Part shown: piece after piece, positions 36,410 to 51,400 of the stretch
Numbering within the stretch: position 1 is the stretch's first letter
Layout of the letters: the number at the start of each line of letters is the position of its first letter
Assembly: GCF_003590095.1 (NCBI RefSeq)
Contig: NC_039483.1
Location: forward strand, 4,464,001-4,528,000
Source of the DNA: Trichoplusia ni
Taxonomy: Eukaryota > Arthropoda > Insecta > Lepidoptera > Noctuidae
DNA: 64,000 nucleotides
Direction of reading: 5' to 3'
The notes under the pieces: model-generated
Told to the model about the DNA's origin: nothing
The model's database searches: none
Seen by the model: the letters and a program-made list of their open reading frames with translations, nothing else
Translations under genes and position numbers: made by a program

Positions 36410-39400
36410 ATGCAGAACGGAGACGGCACGCCGACAGCGGCGGATAACAGTAAGTTTCACATTTGTTGTTGAAAATAATGGAATAACAATCATTATTCCA
36501 CTGTTTTATTTACTAATTTAGAGAAAATTCTAGTCGTAAATCATGTAAAAATGCATGAAATGCTTTTTTCTCGTGTTGGACCACGTGTATTTCGATGTAC
36601 CCGCATTTAATCGATGATGAAAACTGCGAAGTTTCTTCTACTTATGTTAAAAAATGATGTAGAATCGGATTGCAGTTGTAATTTCACTTGCGTTTAAATG
36701 TTTCGTGCATCGATTATCGCGATTTCGGTTGTTTCCTCGGTTTGCAATTATTGATACTGTGGGTAGCTTAATTGGAGTGTGAAGCATGACTCACATTCTA
36801 GTGTTCTGCCCACCTCTTTTGTAAAAATGCAACTGATTTATTAGGCAATTGGATTGCTGCGAGTACATCGTACTCGCAATTCGCCGCGGTATCTTGTCAC
36901 ATGAAAAAATGCAAGAAAGTTGGTGCGCTACACTTAATTGTTATATAAAAATCAATCCACCTCCGTTGTGTGCATGTGTGAGGTCATTTTAGATTTTCTA
37001 TTTGCATTGAATCATTGGTTTGAAGGTCTACTTGTGCATAATATTGCCTCATCTATCTATATAGATCTATCTATAATAAGAGTAAGTCTGCAATATTTTG
37101 TAAATTATTTTTCTGCCTACCCACATTTTGATGATTAGCGAGCCATTTTATTTCAGTGTGGGCTGCATAGGTCATGGTTGAATAATTTATCAGCTTCTTA
37201 GCTTTCCTGATTATTTACTTGTTGATATGGTATGTTTGTATTTCTTTATCTCTGTATTAATTATATCATTGCAAACATCGTCAATTTGTGTCTCTTGCAT
37301 GAACATTTATTAATGCTAAGTTAAATTGCAAGTAATGGTTATAACAGTATCATTTATGTAATTAATTGTGGTAGGATTGAGTAAGTTTAATTTTAAACTA
37401 TAAAAAAAAACTAGCTTTAAAACGAACCAACTATCTGATTTACATTTAAATAAGATCTTGTTCAATGAATGATATAGAGGGTAATTTTTATTCACCAGGT
37501 TTGTAATAGTTACCTCTAAGCTTAGTATGTTTTGATTATGTCAATAATAAAGTAAACAACAAAAAACAACACTTTTACATTATCTCTGATTATATTCAAG
37601 TAGGTAGATAGCATGTTAATCAATTAAATTATGCAAATTGTTGTGTTCACAGTTTGTATTATAACTAGTGCAGGCTAAGTAGTTGTAAGAAAGCACCAAT
37701 TCTAATTAGTTTCCAATTTGTATCCCACTGCATGGCAACTGCCACATATCCTTCCTTCCACTTTGCTTAGGGATAAAGGACACCAGTTTTTTGAGATGGA
37801 ATGGAGCTTAAAAGTATTTATACATTAAAAATTATTCTTTAACTTGTTGCTAGACTGGCTACACCTAGCAGGTATAAATCAATATCTATGACTCTTGCTA
37901 TAAATCTTGCCAGCATTATTTATTTCTTTTTAATACAGTTTTATCTGACACTGGCATTATAATCAAAGTCAGTTTTTTTTTCAATTTGCTGTTCTGAAAT
38001 CTTTTAACTCATTCCTAAAAACCTCTTTGTTTTGTTTGTAGTTTTATGATCACAGATGTGGTAATACTCTAATTAAATGCTATAAAATGTTTACTCCTAT
38101 GTGAGTTAAATATTATAATGAAGGTATTTGGTTTACCTAATATCTAATGATTGACAACTTATACTTCAAACAAACAATATTTTACCGGTTGGTATGTCTT
38201 TAATTTGTTGATCAATTACAAATATTCTTTTGGAAATTCCAATTGGAAAAGGTGCCTAAAGTGGTGCTAGTGTGGTCATCTAAAAAAAAATAATATTGAA
38301 GTCATTGGTTTTAAACCAGTAAAATTTATATTGGTCAGTTGTTTTTGTATTTACTTGAAATTGTTGTGAAATCTTTTTACAAATATTTAAGAAAAAACAT
38401 TGCAATTCCAATTTGCCTCTTAACATCATCGGTCTAACCTTTTCCCAACTATGTTGGGGTTGGCTGCCAGTCTAACTAGATTCAGCTAAGTACCAGTGTT
38501 TTACGAGGAGCAACTGCCTATTTGACCCCCTCAACCCAGTTACCTGGGCAACATGAGGAGCTCCTTCAATTTGATTCTTATAAACATTTTATTCCGTTAT
38601 CTAAGTAGATGCTCTGATTCTTCAAAGATTACGTAGCCGAAGCTGTAAGCACACGGTCATTAGTCAATTTAATGAGTACAGGTCGGATGCGTAAGCTAGT
38701 TTACAGCACACAAATGTAACATTTTCTAATTACATGTACGTGTATGTGTGGAACTTTGGTATGTATAGTGCAATATTACTTAGCCGTAAACAGCTCGAAT
38801 ACTGCTTAAAGAACAAGAAGGTACAGCAAAAAGGAGGTAACATGATAATTATAATTTATGGCGCGTTTTATTCTGGACTTGTGTACCTACTGTTGACACA
38901 AATGTTTATTAACAATTAATTTATTTGCATAAAAATGAAAAAGTTAACGTTTTCATTTCTATATAAATTACATTTTTAATGAAAAATATGAATATAAATG
39001 TGCTGACTCAACAGAATAAATAATGTATTTTCACTATTGCGTCTAAAACAACTATGTCCAGGATTTCTTCTGCAGTATAAATAGATTTAATATTTATATA
39101 CTTGAATAGATTTTACTTAACACGTTAGTTTTCACGGTTCTACTGCGCGTTATACTACACGTAACTTTCGTCATGGCATGCCGATAAGTATTAGAATTAA
39201 TATACAATGAATTCTTGAATGCATGCAAAAGTATGAATTAAATAAATAAGATTTCATTGGTTCTAGTTTGTGTAACTATTTTGTAATATGTGAATAGAAA
39301 ATTCTAGCTTTTGATGACGGCTCCTACGATCCTAGCCTAGTGCCAAATTTTACCTAAATCGGTTGAGTAGTTTTTCCGTAAAACCATGACAAATATAAAA

Positions 39401-42400
39401 AAGTCAATGATACTTTTGCATTCATAGCAGGAATGCTTATATTTTTTTCAATTCCGTATTTATTTTTTATAGCTTACATACGGATCATTAATAAAATATG
39501 GGCCATACAGTCACTTACATCCGTACTAAACTGTATTTCAAACTATGACGCATTCAGAAAAACAAAAATAAATAAATAACGATTGAAATATCAGGGTCAA
39601 CTTTTTTTGGCATCGACTAATATAGAGCATCTAGTATTTGGAGTTTTAGAACCTCTTACACGGGCACTCGCTCTGACACAGCCTTTTCAATAATTCAAGT
39701 ACGTTTTTTCTTTTAAACTTTACGGTTCGTATTGTGGATCGTCCAGCACTGTTTACCTACATCTATTCTAATACACTTCACAGGGTATTTCTGCACACAA
39801 AATAAGGATTAAAGTTGTAAATTCGATTTAAAGTGACTGTTATATGTTTATAAGCCTCCGTCAGTGTTGCTACTAATGCATTTTCATTTGAAAAAAATAC
39901 CCTTACAACGCTGAAACAGCTATCAGCGTCCCTGAAGCATCGCAACTGCATCGGATTTTACCGGCTATCACCATCACTCAAATTATTACAAATTACGGAA
40001 TGTAAATCCGGTCAAGTGCAAGCGGAGCCTTGGTAACAGTGTTCCATATGACCTTCTTTGTATGAAACCTTAAACAACATATACACGTTTCCATGTTTCA
40101 TGTAAAAAGGATAACTGAACATTTGTAAGGAATAGTTTTAAAAATGTATAGAGGTCATTGACTCACTTGTAGATTCGGTTATGTATGACCGACCTTCGGT
40201 TCTCGCCTTGTCTTAAATTAAACTTCTTTATTCGATCTGAAATTGAAATATGCACCAATACTCTTCTTTTTAATACCTAATACTAATTGCACTTTAATTT
40301 TTTGTTATAAAGGAACTTGATTAGAATATTTGACTCATAGACGGCTGCTTCTAAATATTGGTTTCCAATGGTCCTTCAAATGTTTTTCTGTACGCTGTAT
40401 TAAAACAAAGTTATTCAGAGGTACATCACCCTTGGAACACTATCACTGCTTCTGAGGCGTGTAAATACGATTGACAGAACTTGTAAACTTTTCGATTTGC
40501 ATTAACGATTCATGAGCCCACCTCGCATAAATAACAACGCGTTATTTACATGAAATATGCAGTACAGTAAATTGTATAAAACGAGAAAAAAAATGTTTAC
40601 GATCAATAATATGACAATTTAAAAATGAACTTCAAATGACTACAAATTAATCTGTAATTTCAACTAAACTAATATAGTGCAGTTGAAAGCTCACTGGAAG
40701 TAAATCATGGCACTTTATTAAGTGTGTCGCTCATAAAACTTATCTACCAGCACAATATAGGTTGGTAATAGACGGTTTAATACACAACAAAACGCGTCTA
40801 AGCAATTTATGGGTTTACAACTCGCTACCCGCTGTATATACTGCAGAGTGTTGTTGAACTCGAAATTGTACGGTCATTTAGTTTATTCCAGTTTTCTTTC
40901 ATTCATTATTGTATATCGAACATTATCTGAAGTTTAAAGAAAGATTATTAACATTTATTTTATGTTTTGAGATGAAAATTGTTTTAAATTTTCGCATTCG
41001 GCTTTAGCTTACCGCAATGCCTATTAAATTTGAAATTTTGCCTTTAATTATCATAGTAATAATTTGCATCTAAAGCAACGTGTGAATTCCAAATGAAGTG
41101 CAATTCGACGCAAGCGCCACTAATCATAATCGGAGCACCCAAACGAGATATGAGAACTCATTTGTCTAAATGCGTAGGTAGATGCTACACCACATACCAG
41201 AGTATACATTATGTTGAAATTAGACGTAAGTTGTAAACTATTAAATTATAAGGCTAGTTATGCACAGGATAATGACGCACCTATTTGACCTATTGCAATT
41301 GAGATTGGTCCAAATAATATAATCAATGTCATTTTTTTTCATGCAGTGTTAGTTGCAGGAAGGTTTTTTTTTAAGATTTAAGGCTGCTAAATATAAAAAT
41401 TAGCCTCGAATTCAAATAAATCGAATAACTAAATTGTTCAACAGCACGTGTTGACCTGAGAATTCAAATTTTTGTCAAACATTTTTTGGATCACCTTTTG
41501 GAAGTTTAATAAGTAAGGCTCTAGACAGACGGCCTGCATTCAAACTGATCCGAACTGCAAATTTGCAGTTGTATTGCAGTTGAAATGCGGCCCATCTGTT
41601 TAGACCCTAAATCATGTCACTGAATTATTCAGTGCCGTCTCGAAGCAGTTTTATGAACACCCTTTTCTATCAAAAATTTCTACCTTATTACTAAAATGAG
41701 TGTCATCCATCTTCCAGCCAAGAAGGCGGTACCGGAGGAGATCACTAAGCATTCGTTCCGGCTGAAGGTATGGCGCCACTTGGAGACCAACGGGCTGGCC
41801 ATGTTCCCGCGCCCCGTGTACAACCGCATCCCGAACTTCAAGGGGGCACCGGAGGCCGCGGCCAAGCTGGCTGAGCTCGATGTCTTCAAGAATGCTACCA
41901 CCGTGAAGGTCAACCCCGATAAGCCACAAGAGGCTGTGAGGTTAGTTCTTATACGATTGTTTTCTTAATACCGTCCATTGACCTTATTAACTAACTTCTT
42001 TCAAAGTTTCTTTGTGACGATTTCAGTGATGTCATTTATCCGTAGCTCCTATAATACAATTTCTGTCTATTAGATATTAGATTCATGGCCTTTCCACTGA
42101 TTTTGGATACATTAAAGCTTATATAGTGATACTAGCTTTTCACCCGCGGCTTCGCCCGCGTCGAGGTCGTTTGTTTCGTATTTCCAAGAGAACTCTCAAA
42201 AGTCCGGGATATAAACTATCCTATGTTCTTCCTCAAGGTCAATTCTATCTCTGTACCAAATTTCATTAAAATCCGTTCAGTGGTTTAGACGTGAAAGCGT
42301 AGCAGAGAGACAGACAGAGTTACTTTCGCATTTATAATATTAGTAGGGATTAGCCAATATTCAACGGTCGCCTGTATGGTCTGTAGCTTTTGTGAGATAA

Positions 42401-45400
42401 GTTGGTACATAATCATGTATTACCACATTTTTTTGCCAATTCTTCACTTTTCTTCGGGGTCGCCCGAAGTTAATAGTAAGTTAGTAGTGGTTACATTAGT
42501 ATTAAATAATATTATTGACTATCATGTAGAACAGTATGGACGTTAAAAGTATATAATTAAATTCGTGCACAACGCGTGAGTGGCAGGCGATTATGACTTA
42601 CATTAACTAGAAAAGAGGGATACAATTGATGTCTCATATTAAAAATATAGAGTTAATTTCCAAAAATATTGAGTTTCGGCGTTAAACTAATTGAAGTAAA
42701 TATTATAGAAAGTTCAGCATGACTACAAGCTGTGCACATAACTATTGTGTTTAGTACCTCTTATATCATTATTTCGTGCGATACGTTCCGCGCCGGTGGC
42801 TGATTGACGGCGTTTGTACCTGACCGAGACGATTGGCGCGAAATGCAATCCATTTCACATAGTAAAATTGTTGTCTTGGAATATCTAGCGTAGAAAATAT
42901 GATTTGTTTATCGTCTCTCGTTACTGAGCGTTTACTTAAAAGTTGTGTATTATTTTCAGAATTCACATTTGATTTAATGGGTAATGGAATACTATAACTG
43001 GGTCCGCTGTTTGTCTGTCAACACCAGGTTATACCTATCTCATGAACCAAGAAAGAGACTTAAAATCTTCGCAGATGATGTGCTTCTATTGCCGCTATAC
43101 CAGCATACAGTGAAAATAAATATCGGGGTTAAGCAACAGTTTTTATTATTCTTTGTAGGTTTTACGTTTTACGGCTTTATTTGTCTTTATTGTGCTGGCA
43201 CTGTTGGCTAATTAATTCATAGAGAATAATCGTGATAGTATTTCTTTAGCAATTAATAGTAAGCTTTCGATTTTCTCGTCACACCCAATGTAATTTTACA
43301 GTCGCCTCGCTTTGTTGTCGTGAAAATAGCTGCGCGATTTTTCGTTTACACCGTCAAACAAGCAGACGTTTGTACGGTACGGTTGAAGTCACACCAGTCT
43401 CGCGAATTTATAAAGATAGGTTCCTTTATCGCGTCGTACAGTTGAATTGAGTTAGCCGGCTAGCACGGGACACATTCCAGAACCCCGTATAATACAACGC
43501 TAATTTTAGACTACGGCATAGAGGTGTCTCACCGAACCAAATAGTCCAACTGAAAGAATTAGATACGATTTTCTGAGGAATCTACGCTTTCTCTTTCTAT
43601 TCACGGAAAGTTGTGAAAGGAGTCAGAAACGTTTGTTTCATACGTAAATAATGTTTTAGGTTATGCATTTTTGTACAGTACCTAATGAAATTTAAAACAA
43701 GTTCCCATTGATTGTTGTATTTTTGATGCGTCTATTTTAATACTTAGGGCCGTTTTTTCAGTCATCAGTTAACTTCTATCACTTACACACTTCTTACACG
43801 AGAGCAAGATGATCGCGACTGAATTTATTCTTCTACGGGCTGATTTTTCTTTTATCTCAGAATAAATATTGGCCGTTTGACATATTTTCTACACAAAAGT
43901 TGTCAAAACGTCAAACATATTCGTCAGGGTGGTCAGTTATCGGGGGATTAAAAAATCGGCCCTTATTAAAATAAACATATATTATTATATTATAAACATA
44001 TATATTATAATATAATTTTACTATAAGTACCCAACAGAAGTATTAATGGTTGATATTTTGGGACTTGTGTGTAATAAATATGTTACTAGCCATAGAAAAA
44101 CCACAGCCGATTGAGAACAACATTGATTTGCTGTGAAGAATGTGTTGGAATGCAATTAAAGTTTTACAGCCCACTTCTATATCGAAGATTTTCTATACGT
44201 CTTATAATGAAGAGAATAAGATTTTAGATGGATAATCCTGCCATAAATTTGTTTGTATTACATTTGAATTGTTTTCACTTTATTATGTCGTTCGTTCTAA
44301 GTAATAACTCCGGTGTTTATGAGCTATCACACTAAAATATTACTAACACTGTCATATTTTTTTTTTCTCGTACGGGTTTAAACTTTACTTCTACAGGCTT
44401 ATACTTTCTTTAATTCCTAGTAAACAATTCTCAAAGAATCTTTTATTTTTTTCTTCTTACAATAACGTGTGTATTCTTGTCAATATATTGAAGTCGGTTG
44501 AAAATATAATTATATCCTGTTTAATACGCACGGAAAGTGAAACTCGGTTCATTATTATGCGTTGCTATAATATCGTTCGATGCAATATGTAACTCTGAGG
44601 CGGGAAGGGGCGCGTCAACGTTTCCAGAGGTGGTTAAATACTCGGTCGCGATCAACCGATGGAAAGCGTATTGCTGTAAATATGCGATTTTTGGTCTCAT
44701 GAACTTGACTACCCCTACCTACGTTTGCTACAGTATAAGCATTATGTCAAGTATTTTTATCATCGATCATCGATTTATTTGTGTACACACAACATAGACA
44801 GAGTAAAACATATAAAAATACTACTAATTCAAAAATAGATTATTAGAAATATCCAATTTAATAAGCCTGTTGATAGAAAAGTTAAGGTTTTACTATTTTC
44901 CTTGATAAAAATATAGAATTTAGTTCTATTTATCTTTTTATACCAAAACTAGTGTAACCTGCAGGAGCTTACCACCAGCTGTTTAACTATTATTACAGTT
45001 GTGCAAAAGAGACGCCGCCCTAAGAGATGCGATAAGCCGTCTCCCTTCCACAACAACAACACTAGGTTTAAAAAGTACTGGTAGCCCCCCCCGTACATTG
45101 ATTACTTACGCAACCCATGACCGATATCTTGGGTACCGCATTCTTCGTTCAATGTTTTATAACTCTATTACATAAATAACCAACACCTGAAAATATATGC
45201 GTTCCAAACAATAATTCGATATGAGTATAATGAATCTGTTACGACACGGCTATTTTGTTTATGATTCTTGAAAAATATTATAAAAGAAACTGACCTTACC
45301 TAACCGGTAGTGTATTTTAGCTGACCTAGTGTTTTAGTTTATTTGTTGTTTGGTTCACTAAAGTACCGTATAAGCACATTATTTTTTACTACTTGCATTT

Positions 45401-48400
45401 TAATCAGTGTTTTTCTTTTATTTTTGTAATTGATTATCATAGTCAATGGCAATTATTTCTCCAAAAAGACCTACCTATTTTTTCTATAAAAAATAGTAAC
45501 TATAATGTATGAAAGTAGTAGTATTATTATATAGGTAGTATGCGTTCACAGAGGACGGTCATGCTAAAATGCGTGCTATGTTATGTACCGCGGGTTTGAT
45601 ACCCCCATAGACCAAGCATTTGTGTGATCCACGAATGATTGTTCTGAGTCTGGGTGTCTTATGCATGTGACTGGAATTTACAAGTTCTTTATCAGTATAT
45701 TCTTATAACTATTTAGTAAAAAGTTGTTCCTTGTTTTATAATATGTACCTTATTTAATACTTCGTGATGTTAGGCACAAGAAAATTACAGTTGTTACTAA
45801 AAAGTAAGATGACAATGACAATTATTGTATTTAAAGTATAATCTTTAAAGGATAGATTAGCAACAACATGCTTCTAGAATCCAAGATAATTTAATTAAAG
45901 TAGATACAAGATTATAACGAGCCTTATCGTTTAGGTACTTTTTAGTAGCCATTCTCAGAATTCCATAAATATTTTCATTGTTTTGATCAGATACTACGTA
46001 TCATGTGTTTAATGCATTCCGTAAGTAATATGACCCTGTTTATTAACGCGATGATAACTCGTCAACTTATAACTATGTATAATACACTTAATGTATAATT
46101 GTCCGTGATGATAATATTGACTATTTTGGGATATGATTAAATAAACAATTTTTTTTGGAAATCTGTATGGTTCCAAATATTGATAATAGTTAAACAATTT
46201 CTTTCCTTGTGGTTGATGTACAAACCTAGTGACAGAGTTTTAACCGCCCTTAGGCCTCAGATGTGGCTTTATAAAAATTCGTTCTTTAGAAAAATTAACA
46301 GGTATGCCAGTTTCCATGTAATAATAGCTTTGCAATACGCAAATTCATTTAAAAAAAACTGGTACGTGACGTACGCAATACATTTTAAAATTTTATTTCT
46401 ATTCTGACAACGACGGGAAGTATTGTTACCTAATCTTTACTCCTCATCTAGCCATTGCCTGCTTCATTATTATTATAAAACAGCTGTACAGAAACCAAGC
46501 CTTAGAAATGTTGTACAAAACAATTATTTATTACGCAAATAAACACGTACATTTAAAAATTACATTTGGAAGCAGTTGCGTGAGGTGTTGAAGCAATCGC
46601 TATACAAGCAGCAGATTTCACAACGACTGCATATCCTAGTTATAACTATTTTTACTCTGATTGGCAGAATAATATAAAGCATTTTCTTTTATTAACCTAC
46701 ACCAATTATATAACGATAACTTTTGGTATGTTCCTTGAAGAGTATTCATAAACGCCCCGAAAGAAATAGAGATCGTGAGACCAAAGTGTGTCAAAATCCA
46801 TTCAACCGTTAAGAAGAAAATGTTAATATGAAAAACGACGATGATCTACGTTTAACAACCTTTCCTTGGTAGGGTTAAATTTAAAGGAAAATCTGAATCT
46901 TTCACCCTGACCCTTATTTAAAGATAAGTTGCTGGCAGAAGACATTGTATAATTAATAACTTAGAAAACACTTATTCTCCGTCAAAACATATACAGATAT
47001 TTAATGAACTCGAATGCACAAATAACTAGCTTATCATATGAGACGTCGTTGTAAATAGTTGGTTTATGTAATATAATCATAATCAGACATTAGACGCGAC
47101 GTTAGCAGAAATATAATCATGTATCTATAGATCAATCTACTTTGTATTTCATATAGAATTTAATCTTGGTTTACTGTTTAAGGTCAAGATAAATGTCATT
47201 ATGTTGCTTATTTTACCTAGGAATGCCGAATAAAATGATTTTGTTCTAATAGTATCATTTTTTGGGTGAATAGTCGTGTCAACAGTGCGAAACTTCGTAA
47301 GAGTTTCTTAGATAAAAAAGCAAGAGCCCTTTAAGTAAGTTTATCAGGTGTCTGGTTACCATAACACAAGCTCTGCTTAGCTTGGGATCCGATACCCGTG
47401 TGTGAGTTGTCCCAGGATATATTATATATATTATTTATCCAAAGCATCAAAAGTCCAACGGACAGAATCTCTAAGCAAGCTTGGTGTTTCTTCCCTTATT
47501 ACACTTCTGAAAATAGATTTTTTACTTAAATCCGGTGTTAGTTATACCTAATTGACAATTGAATCCATAACTCTAATTAAACCTTATTTCCAGGGTACTA
47601 TGCTTGGAGCAGCAGAAGACGCTGTACGTGCCGGTTCCACGTCTGCAGAAAGGCTTCCTGAACCGGCTTGAGCTGCCTGAGGGAGAGACTGGACCCTCGG
47701 CCATCAGGAAGGCCGTCTCGCGTAACGGAATGGAGTCCTATGGGAAACCTATTGGTAAGATACTTAGTATGCCGATTTTATTAATTCTCACAAGGTTAAT
47801 TTAATGACTACTATCGATACCCGCATCGGTAAGCGAAACGCCGTAAAATGGGAGGAAAAGACACAGTTTCTAGGGTTTTTTGTAGTTAAAAGAAAGACTT
47901 TTTCATAGAGCTCATACTAGCATGAGAGGAACCATCACAAAACGTAGAAACCTACTATTTTTGCCTTAATATGTGATTAAGTTGTGACAAATAATGACAA
48001 AAACTCGTCTGCTATTATAGTATGTTAAGTTTTTATTGTAGCTGTTTGTAAAGATTTTTGCTAAAATCTATTCGATGCATGTTCGAAGGTCGATTAATAT
48101 CGATTAAAACAAATTCAACTAAGTGCAAAGCGTTTATCAAGTACAGTATTATCATTACATTAACGGGATCCGCTTCAAAGTAGTCAGATCTTAGATATCA
48201 TTAAAGGATGACGTCACCAAAATACAGGTGCGCGTACTTCTTTTGTTAAGCTTGACCTTGCAAGTACAAAAAATGTGTCAACTGTTTATTTGGCCTGTTG
48301 AATGACGCAGTGTCTTATGAACGAGAATCTTGTTAGGTTATGATGAAATCTTGTTAAGGATTTAAATATAAGGCGGAAGTTTTGTCCTAAATTAAAATCA

Positions 48401-51400
48401 AAGATGATTTAAAGCCTTGGTTTAATTGCAATGGTATCAATTATTAGCGATATGAGGATGAGGATTATACAATTGTAGCTCAAATAATTAAAATTTTAAT
48501 ATTAACGTCATTTAAATGTACCAATTGTTTAGCCGGCACTTGTTTCATGTGTCACTGCTGGTTCCTCTTCGTTGTTCCATTACCGTTGTGCTGAAATAAG
48601 ACGAATCTTTCATCTTAGGTAGATAAAATAATTATTTGTACCTAAACTGTTTACATTTTTGTCGCCAGGCATAGAAGACACCGTTTCGCTGGATTTGGTT
48701 GTGATGGGATCAGTCGCGGTCTCCAAGGAGGGATACCGCATTGGCAAGGGAAGAGGTGAGCAAATTTTACAGAAAATATAAAAACATTTTGCTATATTAT
48801 AAAAAAATATTTGTTATATTTGGTAATATAACACCGACTGTTTATTCCACATTTCTTAAAATTGCTATACAATTGTTTAAATCTGTTTCCATACCATGTT
48901 TGTTAGGAGTAAGACATTTGATCATTACTTTGATTTAAGATCGTGCTTCTTTTTAGTGTTGTTTAAGTAATTATATGCGTATTTGTTTATACTAGGCTAT
49001 GGCGATCTGGAGTTCGGTCTGATGATGCACATGAAGGCTATCAAGCCCAACACAGTGGTTGCCACTACTGTTCACGATTGCCAGGTAAAGAAACCTAAAA
49101 TTTACACGATTTTCACCGTCGACGAGCAAACAACCCTCTCGTCTAACCTTTTCCTAATAAAACCTTTTTGGAAATATACATGCAAAGCAATCTATAAAAT
49201 TAGAAAACATGACGTTATTATAGACCTTCTACTTTACTGAGAAATGTATTCAACGTAATGATGGTTAGTGTTAATATTGTTGCAAAATATAATAAATTCA
49301 TGCCAAATAGTATGTTTTCAGTTCATAAGTAACGTGTTTTTCTTTTGTAGGTGTTCGACACACTGCCGGCAGAGCTTTTCGGCCCGCACGATGTCCCCAT
49401 TGATATTATTATCACACCAACTCAGGTATGTTTTAGTAGTAACAGTCATTACAATTTTCTGTAACTATCTGAACTTAGTTCCCCAATGGTTTTATCATTT
49501 TGTTAATTTTATACAAAGAAACAAACTCCTCATCATCTAAAAGTTCCCTTATAAAGTAAAACCCGTATTTTTATTCAAAACCCTTGTTTCTGGTATAATT
49601 TTTATTATTTATAGTAAATATTATATGCTGTCAGGTCAACTAATCGTGCCTGTGATTGTTTGACCACAAGACTTACGGTCAATGAAACTGTACAATAACT
49701 TGACAGATGATCAAGTATTTTCTTTGTTTTGACCAAGCGTTCGAACCACCGAACGTATGTAATTGCAGTTGTACATTAATCTGTAAATATGTTTGTCCCA
49801 GGTGATATCTACTCAGCGCATGAGCCAAAGGCCAGCGGGCATTCTGTGGCACTTGCTGTCCAACCGTCGCTTGGAGCTGATGCCTATTCTGGGACAGCTG
49901 CGTGAGATTGAGATGCTGTAAGTAAATTTTCTTTTAAAATCTTAATCATAAAGTGCGCTTTGTGGATTTCTTTGGCAGTAAACTCAAAAACAGTAAATTC
50001 AATTTTTTTTGTAGAACATATGTAGGAACTAATGTTGGTAATACATACGAATATATCGATGGTGTATGTAAAATATCATGTATGCAAATAGACACAAAAA
50101 TACTTAAATATTCTGCTCAAGTTACCTATTACCTACAGTGATGATAGAATAGAACATACACATCTTAAAACTTTACGATCATATCCACATAGTGTAAAGA
50201 GAAATATGTTAAAATGTTTATTTTTATTTTAGTACAAGTTTCTATATAGGTCACCTGTTTCTCTTTAGCTCCTCTAAGAGGAGTATCCACATATATTTAT
50301 GAATGTGTGTACTGCGTCCCTGTGTTTGTGAGTGCGTGCTAACAGTAGTGGGTCCCCAGCGCGGGGCGGCCGTGCACGCTGAAGGAGGTGGACACGGACG
50401 TGGAGGAGCGCGCCGCGCAGCGCCCGCGCCGGCTGCGGCGTCGCACGCGCTCGCACAAGAGCCACAGCGAGGGGGAGGTCAGCCATGCACATGTGTTCTA
50501 TACTATAGTTAGATACTGGCGGTACCGACACTAGTTAGTATACTATATACTAAAGCTCCATTTGATAGGCGCCTGATAAGCTTTGTCGACCCTTGTGTGG
50601 TCGAACGGTTTTCATAGTGTGGAGTTACGGAGCACCAATCCCAAATAAGTACAATTTAAATTCAAGCTCTTGCATCGCAGAGCTTGTGCCTTGTGATCCT
50701 ACACAGGGATCCGTTGCTATTCCGTCGCCGCCTTAAGTCTGTCGTCCTATGTCGACGTGAATGTAAGGAGAGACAACTAACTGTCTATCTAGTACACAAC
50801 TATTACCAAATATTTAGATAAATTTGAGCACGAACGCAAGGTTCAGGATAGTCTTGGGCTTTTGTGTCTGCTTTATTGAAGCAGAATACTTTTTCGACAC
50901 GACAGTTTTCAATTTGTCGGAATGCTTTCCTGTTACGCAAGTAATGAACGATTAAAGAAGAGAAGTAATCAACTCGTTTACCTAACATAAATAATTACTT
51001 TGCTTTATTTTTCAACTTTCCACACGAAGATTCTTTACATTCTCGACGTGACTAACCGCAACCTACAAGCATGTTTCGTAAATCGGCTAGGTATTAACTG
51101 TACACGTAATACCAGGGCAACACGACGGAGGGCGAGGAGGGCAAGGGCGGCGGCAAGGCTCGCCGCTCGGCCCGGCGCCGCAACAGCCACAAGTCCGCCA
51201 GCAAGGACAAGGACGAGAAGCCGCGCCGCCCCAAGCGACAGCGCCCCGATATCGACTTCTCTGTCAAGGTACACACCTGTACTACATACAACAACTTGAT
51301 ACAATTTTCGGAATTTAGCCGGCCAATAAGCGGTGCAGGAGAAAATTGAATGCAAACCACAGGACCTGTTTCGGGGTGGCATTTTGGTATAGATAAAAAG

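Noticed and set aside
36177..36521. 114-codon open frame overlapping MTHFSD exon 1
   Set aside because: It is out of frame with the MTHFSD start, which is supported by its donor phase and the join to TKKAVPEE in exon 2.
44537..44797. Open frame starting like a signal peptide in MTHFSD intron 2
   Set aside because: It begins with GTG rather than ATG, has no poly(A) signal or splice partner, and no known family.
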